The notes under the pieces: generated by a model
What the model was told of the DNA's origin: nothing
Database searches by the model: none
The model's input: only the letters and a program-made list of their open reading frames with translations
Shown: one piece after another, positions 16,294 to 23,523 of the stretch
Layout: every line of letters begins with the position of its first letter
Position numbering within the stretch: the stretch's first letter is position 1
Virus record (IMG/VR): IMGVR_UViG_3300042521_002020
Location: 1 to 31,019 of that record
DNA: 31,019 nt
Origin: a virus
Direction: 5' to 3' (one strand)
Translations under genes and position numbers: made by a program

Positions 16294-17228
16294 TGGCATC
16301 ATTAGACACGCTTTTAACATTATCGTCAGGACTTAAAGCGTCCGAACTAGCAACTCTAGGAGTAACTGGAGCATCGCTAGGAATTACTCCAGCATCTCTT
16401 GGAGTGGTAGATGCAGAATCAAGAATGAATAGAGAAGTAACTGACGGCACACGTCGTCCTTACATGATCCCTACAATTACAACAGTAAATGAAAGAAACC
16501 AGTCATGGTGGCAAATTTGGTCATCTGGAGACCCATGGACAGGCTACTACAATTATTTAACTGGAACAACGCAGGCGGATTGCGAAAGAGCATTCTGGTT
16601 CTCTCTTGGAACAAATACTAGACAGAATACCGTAGGCTATGCTACAAGCTCATTTGACAACAATAGATTAATCTATGCAAAGAACTCTGTAGTAGGAAAT
16701 GACGATGTTCATATTGCTCACGGAAGAAACTCCGCATACTCACCATTTAGACTAAGAACTATGTTCCTTAGAAATCATCATCCAACCCTACAAAAGACAG
16801 TATCGATGTGGGGAAGCTATTCAAATTACTGGGCATCTGGTCATGATGGCTCAGGAGTTTGTATTGGAACACCTAATACAAGCGGTAATTATAATACCGT
16901 TACTGATATTAGCTGGTCAGTTCCAGTAAATAGAACTGGTGGAAACTCATACTACCAGTGGTCATGGAACGTAACAATTCCAGCCAAGACAACTGTAGTT
17001 GTTGTACAAACTAATACAATGTACTACTGGCAGTCAGGGTATGTTCACTGGTACCTAGATCAAAATATGTTCTATGATTTGCATACTACATTTTCTGATT
17101 TCTGGATTCAGCCAGATCTTAAAATGACTCAAGCAGCACTTCAATATAATGATCAATTAAATGAATTTAACGTAAAAAGCTCCTGGCGCATTTGGGCCAG
17201 AACAGCAGAAATGTTTGGTAACCGATAA
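16293..17228 (+). CDS. Candidate receptor-binding protein 1 (aromatic-rich)
   Basis: 311 residues. I prefer ATG 16293, which overlaps the previous stop as TAATG with GGATGGAG upstream. An ATG at 16278 would add five residues and lie inside the previous gene. Residues 1-45 look like a helical anchor (SLDTLLTLSSGLKASELATLG, with LGVTGASLGITPASLGV). The rest is very rich in Trp, Tyr, Asn and Ser (NQSWWQIWSSGDPWTGYYNY, YYQWSWNVTIPAKTTVVVVQ, YYWQSGYVHWYLDQNMFYDL), typical of carbohydrate-contacting beta folds. No named domain is recognised. A gene with a phage tail assembly chaperone signature follows at once, supporting a role as a distal fibre or receptor-binding protein. Direct homology to the 18312/20576 pair is not obvious. 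Confidence 0.65.
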   Translation: MASLDTLLTLSSGLKASELATLGVTGASLGITPASLGVVDAESRMNREVTDGTRRPYMIPTITTVNERNQSWWQIWSSGDPWTGYYNYLTGTTQADCERAFWFSLGTNTRQNTVGYATSSFDNNRLIYAKNSVVGNDDVHIAHGRNSAYSPFRLRTMFLRNHHPTLQKTVSMWGSYSNYWASGHDGSGVCIGTPNTSGNYNTVTDISWSVPVNRTGGNSYYQWSWNVTIPAKTTVVVVQTNTMYYWQSGYVHWYLDQNMFYDLHTTFSDFWIQPDLKMTQAALQYNDQLNEFNVKSSWRIWARTAEMFGNR

Positions 17229-17605
17229 TGTACTACATTAAATTTGACGCAAATAATATTCAAGAGCAGATGATTCTTTCCGAAGAAAATCCAGGTGCTG
17301 GATGGCACGGAGTCGGAGAAGATATTGATGGCAAGATGTTTAAATTAGTATCTGGAGCACCCATTGCTATGACAGACGAAGAGAAAGATGAATATTATCT
17401 TTCACTAAAAACTACATATTCATATGCTGCTCTAAGGGCAGATAGAAATGAAATGCTAATGAGATCAGACTGGACTCAATTACCAAATTCTGGTTTATCA
17501 GAAGCAAAAAGAGCAGAATGGGAAACCTATAGACAAGCGCTTAGGGACCTCCCAGAAACAATGACGGAAGACCTTGAATATACTCTTCCAGAGGTTCCAG
17601 CATAA
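17228..17605 (+). CDS. Tail fibre assembly chaperone (Phage_tail_APC-like)
   Basis: 125 residues, start overlapping the previous stop (TAATG). Residues 70-110 carry the chaperone signature: R73-N74, then RSDWTQLPNSGLSEAKRAEW and YRQALRDLPE with the expected spacing of S-D-W-T-Q, W98, Y101-R102-Q103 and R106-D107. Known members (Pfam Phage_tail_APC) are small, non-virion or minor proteins encoded next to fibre genes and thought to help fibre folding or assembly. N-terminal residues 1-45 (MYYIKFDANNIQEQMILSEE) form a small beta piece. Immediate linkage to the 16293 gene suggests that protein as client. Confidence 0.8.
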   Translation: MYYIKFDANNIQEQMILSEENPGAGWHGVGEDIDGKMFKLVSGAPIAMTDEEKDEYYLSLKTTYSYAALRADRNEMLMRSDWTQLPNSGLSEAKRAEWETYRQALRDLPETMTEDLEYTLPEVPA

Positions 17606-17614
17606 TGAATTTTA

Positions 17615-17623
17615 TGATACAAT
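17615..17623 (+). promoter_or_regulatory. Candidate extended -10 promoter before 17643
   Basis: TGATACAAT matches an extended -10 (TG-n-TACAAT) in the 37-base gap. The predicted start is near 17630, followed by AGAGGAG and ATG 17643. No clear -35 is present, as is usual for extended -10 promoters. Confidence 0.45.
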
Positions 17624-17642
17624 ATTCTAGAGGAGTAACAAA

Positions 17643-17966
17643 ATGACAACACTTACCGCACAAATTGAGCTAGCAAAGACAAAGATCAATGCTTTGTCAG
17701 CAGCTACACTTACATCACAAGACATCGTATTCTTGGCTAAATCCCTTGAGTCCCTTGGATCACTCCTAGGAGTTAATGACATTGTGGCAGTAACAAATAC
17801 AAAAATTTCAGAGATAACAAATGCATCTAGCGGACAGGTTCAAACAATTACTAATGCTGGGTCTTCTCAGGTAAATGCTGTGGTTACTTCTGGAAATCAA
17901 CAAATCGCATTAGTACAATCAGCAGTAGATAACTACAATCTATTCGTAAACATGGGAGTAATATAA
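17643..17966 (+). CDS. Small helical fibre-associated protein, paralogue of the FN3-fibre coil
   Basis: 107 residues with AGAGGAG upstream. Residues 5-55 (IELAKTKINALSAATLTSQD, then FLAKSLESLGSLLGVNDIVA) match residues about 660-710 of the 13642 FN3 fibre (IETIKTKINALTSTNLNAEQ, then LYVSKSLVTLSEALGVEDVV). The rest is an Asn/Ser/Thr/Gln coil with heptad-like hydrophobics (ITNASSGQVQTITNAGSSQV). It probably forms a trimeric coil or a detached fibre segment that can pair with that fibre. A promoter just upstream may give it separate expression. An independent function cannot be read from sequence. Confidence 0.65.
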   Translation: MTTLTAQIELAKTKINALSAATLTSQDIVFLAKSLESLGSLLGVNDIVAVTNTKISEITNASSGQVQTITNAGSSQVNAVVTSGNQQIALVQSAVDNYNLFVNMGVI

Positions 17967-17967
17967 A

Positions 17968-18285
17968 ATGGCACAAATTAGTTTACCAGCAAGAATATTC
18001 GGTGGAACAGTTCCAGTAACTGAATCTCAGGTGTATACAGTTCCAGCGGGAGAGACAGATGTAATTACATCTATTACCCTATGTAACACTACCGATGTTG
18101 CACAACAGTCAAGCGCAAAGTTTGCAGGAATTTTCTTTTACAAGAACATTGACCTAGCACCTCGTCAGATCACAGTTATAGATGTTAAGCAGGTTCTAAA
18201 TGCAGGAGATGCAATTATTCTCAGTGCAGGTTTAGCAAACTCTGTTAACGTCTTTATCTCTGGCGTCAAAATAACAACAATTTAA
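17968..18285 (+). CDS. Small beta-sandwich virion protein
   Basis: 105 residues, starting two bases after the previous stop. The pattern YTVPAGETDVITSITLCNTT, FFYKNIDLAPRQITVIDVKQ, LNAGDAIILSAGLANSVNVF and closing ISGVKITTI matches small beta-sandwich proteins near phage fibres. The same layout recurs in the 23159 gene, which ends LTISGVEVIP. These proteins may decorate fibres or link receptor-binding proteins. There are no catalytic features and no signal peptide. The two copies lie near the ends of the three-cassette receptor-binding block. Confidence 0.6.
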   Translation: MAQISLPARIFGGTVPVTESQVYTVPAGETDVITSITLCNTTDVAQQSSAKFAGIFFYKNIDLAPRQITVIDVKQVLNAGDAIILSAGLANSVNVFISGVKITTI

Positions 18286-18311
18286 TTAAAAATATTTAGG
18301 AGAAATAAAAA

Positions 18312-19823
18312 ATGGCAGTTGCAAATACAGTTACGCAAATTGTTCTACCTGGCATAGACAAGGTAGTTCAAGATCAGACCACGGCAGCACTGGCTTCAAA
18401 CCCAACAGTCGCAGCGATCATATCAAATCTTGCACAGTCTGGAAGCACAGCGCAACTAAATGCAGCAATTGCAAACGCAAATGCCGTAGTTACAGAGCTT
18501 CCTTCTGTAAACGCTCTGCCTACATTTGCAACGTATTCATGCCGAGACAACAGACCGTTTTGGAATATTTACAACAGTAGATTCAGACCAATCGATGCAG
18601 GAAGCCAACACACTGACTCAGAACTTTGGGCACCATGGGCTGGATGGAACTATACAAACTCACTTATTGGCTCAAGCACAGTAACCACATCTTGGAGTCA
18701 AGCAACACCATTTCAGCAGGCAGACGGACACTGGATGATGAGACTTATGGCGGGTAACAGAACTTATACCGCAGTAAATCCTGATGTTATGCAGTCATAC
18801 ATGCCTTACTTTGGAGTTGTTATTGGAAAGCGTGGAATCAGACAGAACTTCTCTTTATTTAGCTCAAACAACACATTAAGAATTATGGAACGTGGAATTG
18901 CTGAAGGATATTACGAAACTATAAATCTTAACCAATCAATATATTCTACATGGACTGGACAGGGAGTAACCTATGGTTCAGCTGGCTACAACGATAGAAC
19001 TAGAACGCTTGTAGTTATTCAAACAATAGATGCAAATAATAACTACAGAATGCACATCTGGAAGAACGAAGGAACAGATAGATCTTTAAATAGCGACAAT
19101 TACTACCCAGGAACACTGGCTGCTTTCTTAAGAGAAGCAAAAACAGGCCTACTTGATGCAGGTCAAGGCGCTGGAGCGGTTAGCTATGCATTTAGAGATT
19201 TCCAGTGGCAAGCAAGCAACTCTCAGAGCTATGATGAATCAAGATATCGTATGCGTGTGGTAGTTGGAGATAATGGAATTATTGGAATGGCAAGAATGGT
19301 TCCTTCAAATCAAAGTCAATATGCAACATATAATCCAGCAACTTCACAACTGGTAACATCTTTTAATGCAATTGGACTTACAACTTCATATGGTATTGAG
19401 CAGGGTCAAAGATACGGAATGAGACATCAAATATCTTGGGACAATAACTGGGTGGCAGCGTATAACTGCTACTACTACTATGGCTCAGGCATGAATGTTT
19501 ATTTCATTGATACAAGAGATCCTAGAAATTACTTTATTGGCCAACATGGAACTACAAGCCACGGATGCCAAATAGTTCCTTACCAAGAAGATAAATTCTT
19601 GTTTAACGATTCTACTCACAACGTTGACAACAACTACGGGCTAAGACTCTTTATTCAGGAGCCGCAAGCGGCGCTAGAAGGAAGAACTACGTCTTCAACT
19701 ATAGCTAATGGTGGTAACTTAGGTTTAGTAAACAATCCACAGTGGGGTCTGTTTGATACAGACTACACAAGCACAAATTACCCAGGGCTCCAATCAATGG
19801 CGCACTGGACAAGAAGAGTATAA
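18312..19823 (+). CDS. Candidate receptor-binding protein 2
   Basis: 503 residues with AGGAG before the ATG. Residues 1-65 look like a helical anchor (TVAAIISNLAQSGSTAQLNA). From about 70 the protein is a large Tyr/Trp/Asn-rich beta domain that is clearly paralogous to the 20576 protein: RDFQWQASNSQSYDESRYRM against NDFQWQASSSQNYDESRRKA, TTSYGIEQGQRYGMR against TTSYGIEQGTYFGMR, SWDNNWVAAYNCYYYYGSG against TWDNNWFAAYAPYYYYQSG. Repeated short W/Y motifs suggest a propeller-like or other repeated beta fold, though I recognise no named family. A small acidic gene follows, as for the other candidate receptor-binding genes. Binding to host glycans is inferred. Confidence 0.7.
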   Translation: MAVANTVTQIVLPGIDKVVQDQTTAALASNPTVAAIISNLAQSGSTAQLNAAIANANAVVTELPSVNALPTFATYSCRDNRPFWNIYNSRFRPIDAGSQHTDSELWAPWAGWNYTNSLIGSSTVTTSWSQATPFQQADGHWMMRLMAGNRTYTAVNPDVMQSYMPYFGVVIGKRGIRQNFSLFSSNNTLRIMERGIAEGYYETINLNQSIYSTWTGQGVTYGSAGYNDRTRTLVVIQTIDANNNYRMHIWKNEGTDRSLNSDNYYPGTLAAFLREAKTGLLDAGQGAGAVSYAFRDFQWQASNSQSYDESRYRMRVVVGDNGIIGMARMVPSNQSQYATYNPATSQLVTSFNAIGLTTSYGIEQGQRYGMRHQISWDNNWVAAYNCYYYYGSGMNVYFIDTRDPRNYFIGQHGTTSHGCQIVPYQEDKFLFNDSTHNVDNNYGLRLFIQEPQAALEGRTTSSTIANGGNLGLVNNPQWGLFDTDYTSTNYPGLQSMAHWTRRV

Positions 19824-19833
19824 GGGGAAAAAA

Positions 19834-20118
19834 ATGAAATTTAATTACTATGATGGAGTCGCATCCTTCAATGAAAACGGCGAATACGAGACAGACATTG
19901 TCACATCTTTGCCACATAGACTATCAGTTGTTGACGGAGTTGTTGTTGACAAATATCCAGGAATGACAGATAATGAAGTAAGGATTGCAGACCACGAAGC
20001 AGCACTTGAGCGTTTAGCACAAGATAGAGCTGAGTGGGATGAGTTGGATGACGAAATTAAAGCAAAAGTAGAGCGCCCAGCAGATTTGCCTGAGCTAGAT
20101 CTACCAGAAGAGGAATAA
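19834..20118 (+). CDS. Small acidic protein, possible fibre chaperone
   Basis: 94 residues. I choose ATG 19834, which has AAGGGG at 19822-19827. The in-frame ATG at 19753 lies inside the upstream gene. It starts MKFNYYDGVASFNENGEYET, a small beta part, then a charged helix (about 45-80, ADHEAALERLAQDRAEWDEL) and an acidic tail (ADLPELDLPEEE). Position and size match the chaperone slots after the 16293 and 20576 genes, but the R-N...S-D-W-T-Q signature is absent. The assignment is positional. Confidence 0.55.
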   Translation: MKFNYYDGVASFNENGEYETDIVTSLPHRLSVVDGVVVDKYPGMTDNEVRIADHEAALERLAQDRAEWDELDDEIKAKVERPADLPELDLPEEE

Positions 20119-20119
20119 A

Positions 20120-20557
20120 ATGCCAATTACACAGACCCCTAATTCAGTAGTACCAGCACTTTGGACTTACACATATCTCCAGGCTCCAATCAATGGACAA
20201 GGAAAGCCATATTTTAATATCCCAGCTCAGTTTGTTGATCTAGGAACCAAGTCAAGCGGAACCCTTACCCTAGACTTAGCGGCTTCAAATGTTTTTAGAG
20301 TAATTGCTGGAGGTAACTTTACAGTAGCCTTTTCAAACATTGCAAATACAGCAAGCGTAGCACAATTCTGGCAGATGGAAATAAAGTCTGGCGGAAGCTA
20401 TACTATCAACTGGCCAGCAGGAATTGTATGGGATGGTGGCGGTGCTTCAAACATTCAGCCAGTACTATCACTAGATACAACAGTTTTAAATTTTTACACT
20501 AGAAATAATGGAACAACAATCTTCGGATCATACGCATTCTCAGATTTGAAAATCTAA
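20120..20557 (+). CDS. Small beta-rich fibre protein
   Basis: 145 residues, beginning right after the previous stop. It is an all-beta protein with a series of phage-fibre motifs: FVDLGTKSSGTLTLDLAASN, GGNFTVAFSNIANTASVAQF, GGSYTINWPAGIVWDGGGAS and a closing NNGTTIFGSYAFSDLKI. The same arrangement (T-L-D-L...V-A-F-S-N...W-P-A-G-I-x-W) is widespread in fibre C-terminal domains of marine phages. It is probably a separate fibre-tip or decoration subunit working with the 18312 protein. No receptor is indicated. Confidence 0.65.
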   Translation: MPITQTPNSVVPALWTYTYLQAPINGQGKPYFNIPAQFVDLGTKSSGTLTLDLAASNVFRVIAGGNFTVAFSNIANTASVAQFWQMEIKSGGSYTINWPAGIVWDGGGASNIQPVLSLDTTVLNFYTRNNGTTIFGSYAFSDLKI

Positions 20558-20575
20558 CATAAATAGGAGAACAAA

Positions 20576-22129
20576 GTGGCAATATCAACAATAGCATCAA
20601 ACAGTACCTCGGTAGCATTACCAGACTTAGACGTATCGGTTTTTAGCAATCTAAATGCTGGATTGAACACAAGCCCTCAGATGCTGTCTATCCTACTGTC
20701 ATCTACAGCAGCAGTTAGCTTAAGCGCTTCTATTGCACAGGTAGACTTAATTGATGATAATATTAAAAATAATGCTGTTACAAAAAACCCACCACTTCCT
20801 ACATGGGCTACCTATACAAATAGATCTAACGAGCCAGCATTTGTTACTTACGGCAGCAACATGCAGCCTATGTTTGGCGGATACTTAAGAGATGATACAG
20901 AAGGTCAAGACTGGCCTGATAGAGGTGCAAGATATACAAATACATCTCAAGGATCTAGAAGCACTGGACACTCTTCAGTAAAAGGAACTAACTTCCAGCA
21001 AGATGAAGGTAACTGGCTTGTACGTCTACCAGGACACGCCCCTGCTTCAGGTTCTGACGGTCAATTCTCACACTCAGTTTGGTACAACATGGTTAATGAG
21101 TACTGGCCATTCTTTGGAACAATGATTCAAAAATCAGGAGTTCGTCCAAGAAATTCAATTTATTACAGAAACAACAACTTAGGAATATATCCTAGAAGCG
21201 GAGTTTCTCCACTAGAGCATGTTCCTATGAGCAGCACATACGCATCATGGACCAACACTAATACTGGATACACAGCTATTTCTTACAACGTTAGAACTAA
21301 TACTCTAGCAGTTTTAGAGCCTAGAGATAACTCAAACAACTACAGACTTCATGTATGGAAAAACGCAAACCCTAATAGAGATTTAGATTCAGAAAACTAT
21401 ACAGCTGGAACTATGCACAGATTTTTGTTAGAAGCAAAAACTGCGGGAACACCAACAGCATTGACACAAACAGCTTATTACTACTACAACGATTTTCAGT
21501 GGCAAGCTAGCTCATCTCAAAACTATGATGAGTCAAGAAGAAAAGCATACATTGTTATGGGAGATAACAACCTTGTTGGAATAGCAAGATTTGTTCCTTC
21601 AAACATAACTCACTATGCAACATTCCAGCCTAACTTTGCTACAACTTCTGGAACCCTAACTACCTTGAATGGTATTGGAAATACAACATCATACGGAATT
21701 GAGCAAGGCACTTACTTCGGTATGCGCTACATGCAGACTTGGGACAATAACTGGTTTGCAGCTTATGCGCCATATTACTACTATCAGTCAGGATTCAACT
21801 GTATTTGGTTTAACTCGCAAGACCCTTCAAAGTATTACATTTCACAATGGGGAAGCACCGACTGGGGAGCACAAATTGTTCCTTTCAAGAAGGATAAATT
21901 CCTTTTCCACGCAGGATCTTCTAACAACGACGGAAACGTAGGTATGAGACTATACGTTGTTGATTTAGGTGGACTTCTAAAATATGGACGGGACTCTGAC
22001 GGAACAGCGCAGGCGAATGGTTCAAACATCAACCTTTTCAAGTCAACCTTCACATACTCATTTGATACAAGATATCAGTCTACAAATTATCCACTGATTG
22101 TTCCAATGGCTGAATGGACACACGGCTAA
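20576..22129 (+). CDS. Candidate receptor-binding protein 3 (paralogue of the 18312 protein)
   Basis: 517 residues, GTG start at 20576 preceded by AGGAGA. Residues 1-75 form a Ser/Ala/Leu-rich anchor (QMLSILLSSTAAVSLSASIA) unlike that of the 18312 protein. From about 80 to 480 it aligns along its length with that protein, for example VGIARFVPSNITHYATFQ against IGMARMVPSNQSQYATYN and AQIVPFKKDKFLFH against CQIVPYQEDKFLFN. Divergence is greatest in the first third (residues about 80-180) and in tip loops, as expected for diversified host-contact surfaces. It is followed two bases after its stop by the 22131 chaperone-like gene. Confidence 0.7.
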   Translation: MAISTIASNSTSVALPDLDVSVFSNLNAGLNTSPQMLSILLSSTAAVSLSASIAQVDLIDDNIKNNAVTKNPPLPTWATYTNRSNEPAFVTYGSNMQPMFGGYLRDDTEGQDWPDRGARYTNTSQGSRSTGHSSVKGTNFQQDEGNWLVRLPGHAPASGSDGQFSHSVWYNMVNEYWPFFGTMIQKSGVRPRNSIYYRNNNLGIYPRSGVSPLEHVPMSSTYASWTNTNTGYTAISYNVRTNTLAVLEPRDNSNNYRLHVWKNANPNRDLDSENYTAGTMHRFLLEAKTAGTPTALTQTAYYYYNDFQWQASSSQNYDESRRKAYIVMGDNNLVGIARFVPSNITHYATFQPNFATTSGTLTTLNGIGNTTSYGIEQGTYFGMRYMQTWDNNWFAAYAPYYYYQSGFNCIWFNSQDPSKYYISQWGSTDWGAQIVPFKKDKFLFHAGSSNNDGNVGMRLYVVDLGGLLKYGRDSDGTAQANGSNINLFKSTFTYSFDTRYQSTNYPLIVPMAEWTHG

Positions 22130-22130
22130 A

Positions 22131-22427
22131 ATGTATTATGCGATACTTGACGGAGAAACTGTAAAGAGATCTGGAACACTAAACACTTTATTTCCAAATT
22201 CCTCTTTTCCACTTTCAGGTCCTAATGACGACTTTAAAGAAGAGAATGATCTAGTTGAGGTTTTAGAATATTTAGAGCATGACTCAGAAACACAGAAAAT
22301 GATATTCTGCGACCCATACTTTTTAGATGGATCTGTTTATAGAGTTGAGCTTGTAGATTTTACTTCAGAAGAGCTAGAATCAAATCTGGCTGGTATTGAA
22401 GAATTTGAATCCTTACAGGGGGAATAA
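22131..22427 (+). CDS. Small protein, probable fibre assembly chaperone
   Basis: 98 residues. I start at ATG 22131, right after the receptor-binding gene. The in-frame ATG at 22098 is inside that gene. The N-terminus (MYYAILDGETVKRSGTLNTL, then FPNSSFPLSGPNDDF) resembles small phage proteins encoded after fibre genes, in which a short V/G-E-x-V hairpin is followed by L-x-x-L-F-P-N-x-S-F-P. Those proteins are usually taken as fibre chaperones. The remainder is acidic. The stop overlaps the next start (TAATG). Confidence 0.6.
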   Translation: MYYAILDGETVKRSGTLNTLFPNSSFPLSGPNDDFKEENDLVEVLEYLEHDSETQKMIFCDPYFLDGSVYRVELVDFTSEELESNLAGIEEFESLQGE

Positions 22428-23149
22428 TGTTAGTAAACCAGAGATCAGTATTTAAGAGATCAAGATACAGCCAGTTTGGCTTACAGCTATGGCTAGACGG
22501 CACAGCTGTTGATAACTTTGAAGTAACTCCTGTTACAAACAAATGCTTCCTAGCAAAAGAAAGATCTCAGTATCTAAGAAATTTTGTGCAGGCAACTCCA
22601 GCAAATCAGCCTACTTACGTAATAGCAGCAATTAACTCATTGCCAGCACTAAGATTTGATGGCGTAAACCAATTCATGACATTCTCAGACCCTACACTAT
22701 CATGGCTTGCAAATACATCTTTTACATTTTTTTATGTTGCAACCAAAACAGCAAAGACTGGCAGCTCATTTGTTATCGGAGGACAAGGAGTGGCAACAAG
22801 ATCTAACCTAGCTTTTGGTTATACTATTCCTACTTCATCCAGAGCTGTTTTTGGAAATGATGATATCAATGCTATTGTTCCAGCGGTAACTCCTGGACAA
22901 CCAGAGCTTTATGCTATAAGATACGATAACACAAATAATAGAAGAGAAGTTAGAAGAAACGGTGTAACTGTAGCCCTTGGAGCCTCAGACGGAGCCCCAT
23001 CTAACATGACAGGGCAGACAATCGGACGATACCTTTCTACATACGGACAGTTTGACCTAGGCGAAATACTTATTTACAACAGAGCAATAAGTGATTATGA
23101 AATGGGTCAGGTTGAAAGAGACCTTATTTCTAAGTGGACAATCGTCTAA
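22427..23149 (+). CDS. LamG/concanavalin-like lectin-fold virion protein
   Basis: 240 residues with GGGGGA before the ATG. After a short start (SVFKRSRYSQFGLQLWLDGT) the strands follow the LamG order: PALRFDGVNQFMTFSDPTL, TSFTFFYVATKTAKTGSSFV, LYAIRYDNTNNRREVRRNGV, and closing FDLGEILIYNRAISDYEMGQ with a final helix VERDLISKW. The phrase G-E-I-L-I-Y-N-R-A-I-S-D-x-E is the usual end of this fold. Members often bind glycans. Catalysis is not expected. It forms part of the third receptor-binding cassette. Confidence 0.75.
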   Translation: MLVNQRSVFKRSRYSQFGLQLWLDGTAVDNFEVTPVTNKCFLAKERSQYLRNFVQATPANQPTYVIAAINSLPALRFDGVNQFMTFSDPTLSWLANTSFTFFYVATKTAKTGSSFVIGGQGVATRSNLAFGYTIPTSSRAVFGNDDINAIVPAVTPGQPELYAIRYDNTNNRREVRRNGVTVALGASDGAPSNMTGQTIGRYLSTYGQFDLGEILIYNRAISDYEMGQVERDLISKWTIV

Positions 23150-23158
23150 GGATAAAAA

Positions 23159-23491
23159 ATGGCATATGAACCCCAAAGATTTGTTGGCCCTTTAATACTA
23201 ACTCAATTAGCAACTACCCCACTAGAGACCTTTGCTAACAAAGCAATTATAAAAAACATTATTGTTTCAAACATTTATAATGGAACATTAAAGTATTCTA
23301 TCTATGTAGCCCCTGCTGGTGAAGACGCTCAAAATTATAACAAGGTTTTCCCAGACATGACAGCCCCAGAAAAATCTATTATCTCTCACGATGTTACAAT
23401 AGTAGTAAATCCAGGAGACAGAATATTTGCTCAGGCTAGCATTCCAGGCGGTATCCTTCTTACCATTTCTGGCGTAGAAGTCATTCCTTAA
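23159..23491 (+). CDS. Small beta-sandwich virion protein, paralogue of 17968
   Basis: 110 residues with AAGGA before the ATG. The strand pattern (AIIKNIIVSNIYNGTLKYSI, VNPGDRIFAQASIPGGILLT, then ISGVEVIP) parallels the 17968 protein in length and layout, including the NPGD/NAGD turn and the ISGV ending. It probably has the same decoration or linker role for a different fibre. It is the last gene before the promoter of the LamG tail protein. Confidence 0.6.
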   Translation: MAYEPQRFVGPLILTQLATTPLETFANKAIIKNIIVSNIYNGTLKYSIYVAPAGEDAQNYNKVFPDMTAPEKSIISHDVTIVVNPGDRIFAQASIPGGILLTISGVEVIP

Positions 23492-23509
23492 ACACTTCTT
23501 TGTAAGTGT
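23492..23509. promoter_or_regulatory. Short inverted repeat next to the 23524 promoter
   Basis: ACACTT, six-base spacer CTTTGT, AAGTGT form perfect six-base arms just after the 23159 stop and two bases before the -10 box. No T-tract follows, so it is more likely a protein-binding site than a terminator. A six-base match can arise by chance. Confidence 0.35.
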
Positions 23510-23511
23510 AG

Positions 23512-23517
23512 TATAAT
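23512..23517 (+). promoter_or_regulatory. -10 box of a leaderless promoter for 23524
   Basis: TATAAT ends six bases before ATG 23524 and no Shine-Dalgarno lies between them, so transcription would start at or next to the A of the ATG. The -35 is weak (TTAAAC at 23488-23493, spacing 18). Confidence 0.55.
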
Positions 23518-23523
23518 ATAATT

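Noticed and set aside
16293-22129. Diversity-generating retroelement acting on the Tyr/Asn-rich receptor-binding proteins
   Set aside because: The Mtd-like N-termini and aromatic-rich tips raised the idea, but no reverse transcriptase and no template/variable repeat pair is visible. The paralogues differ throughout rather than at adenine positions only.
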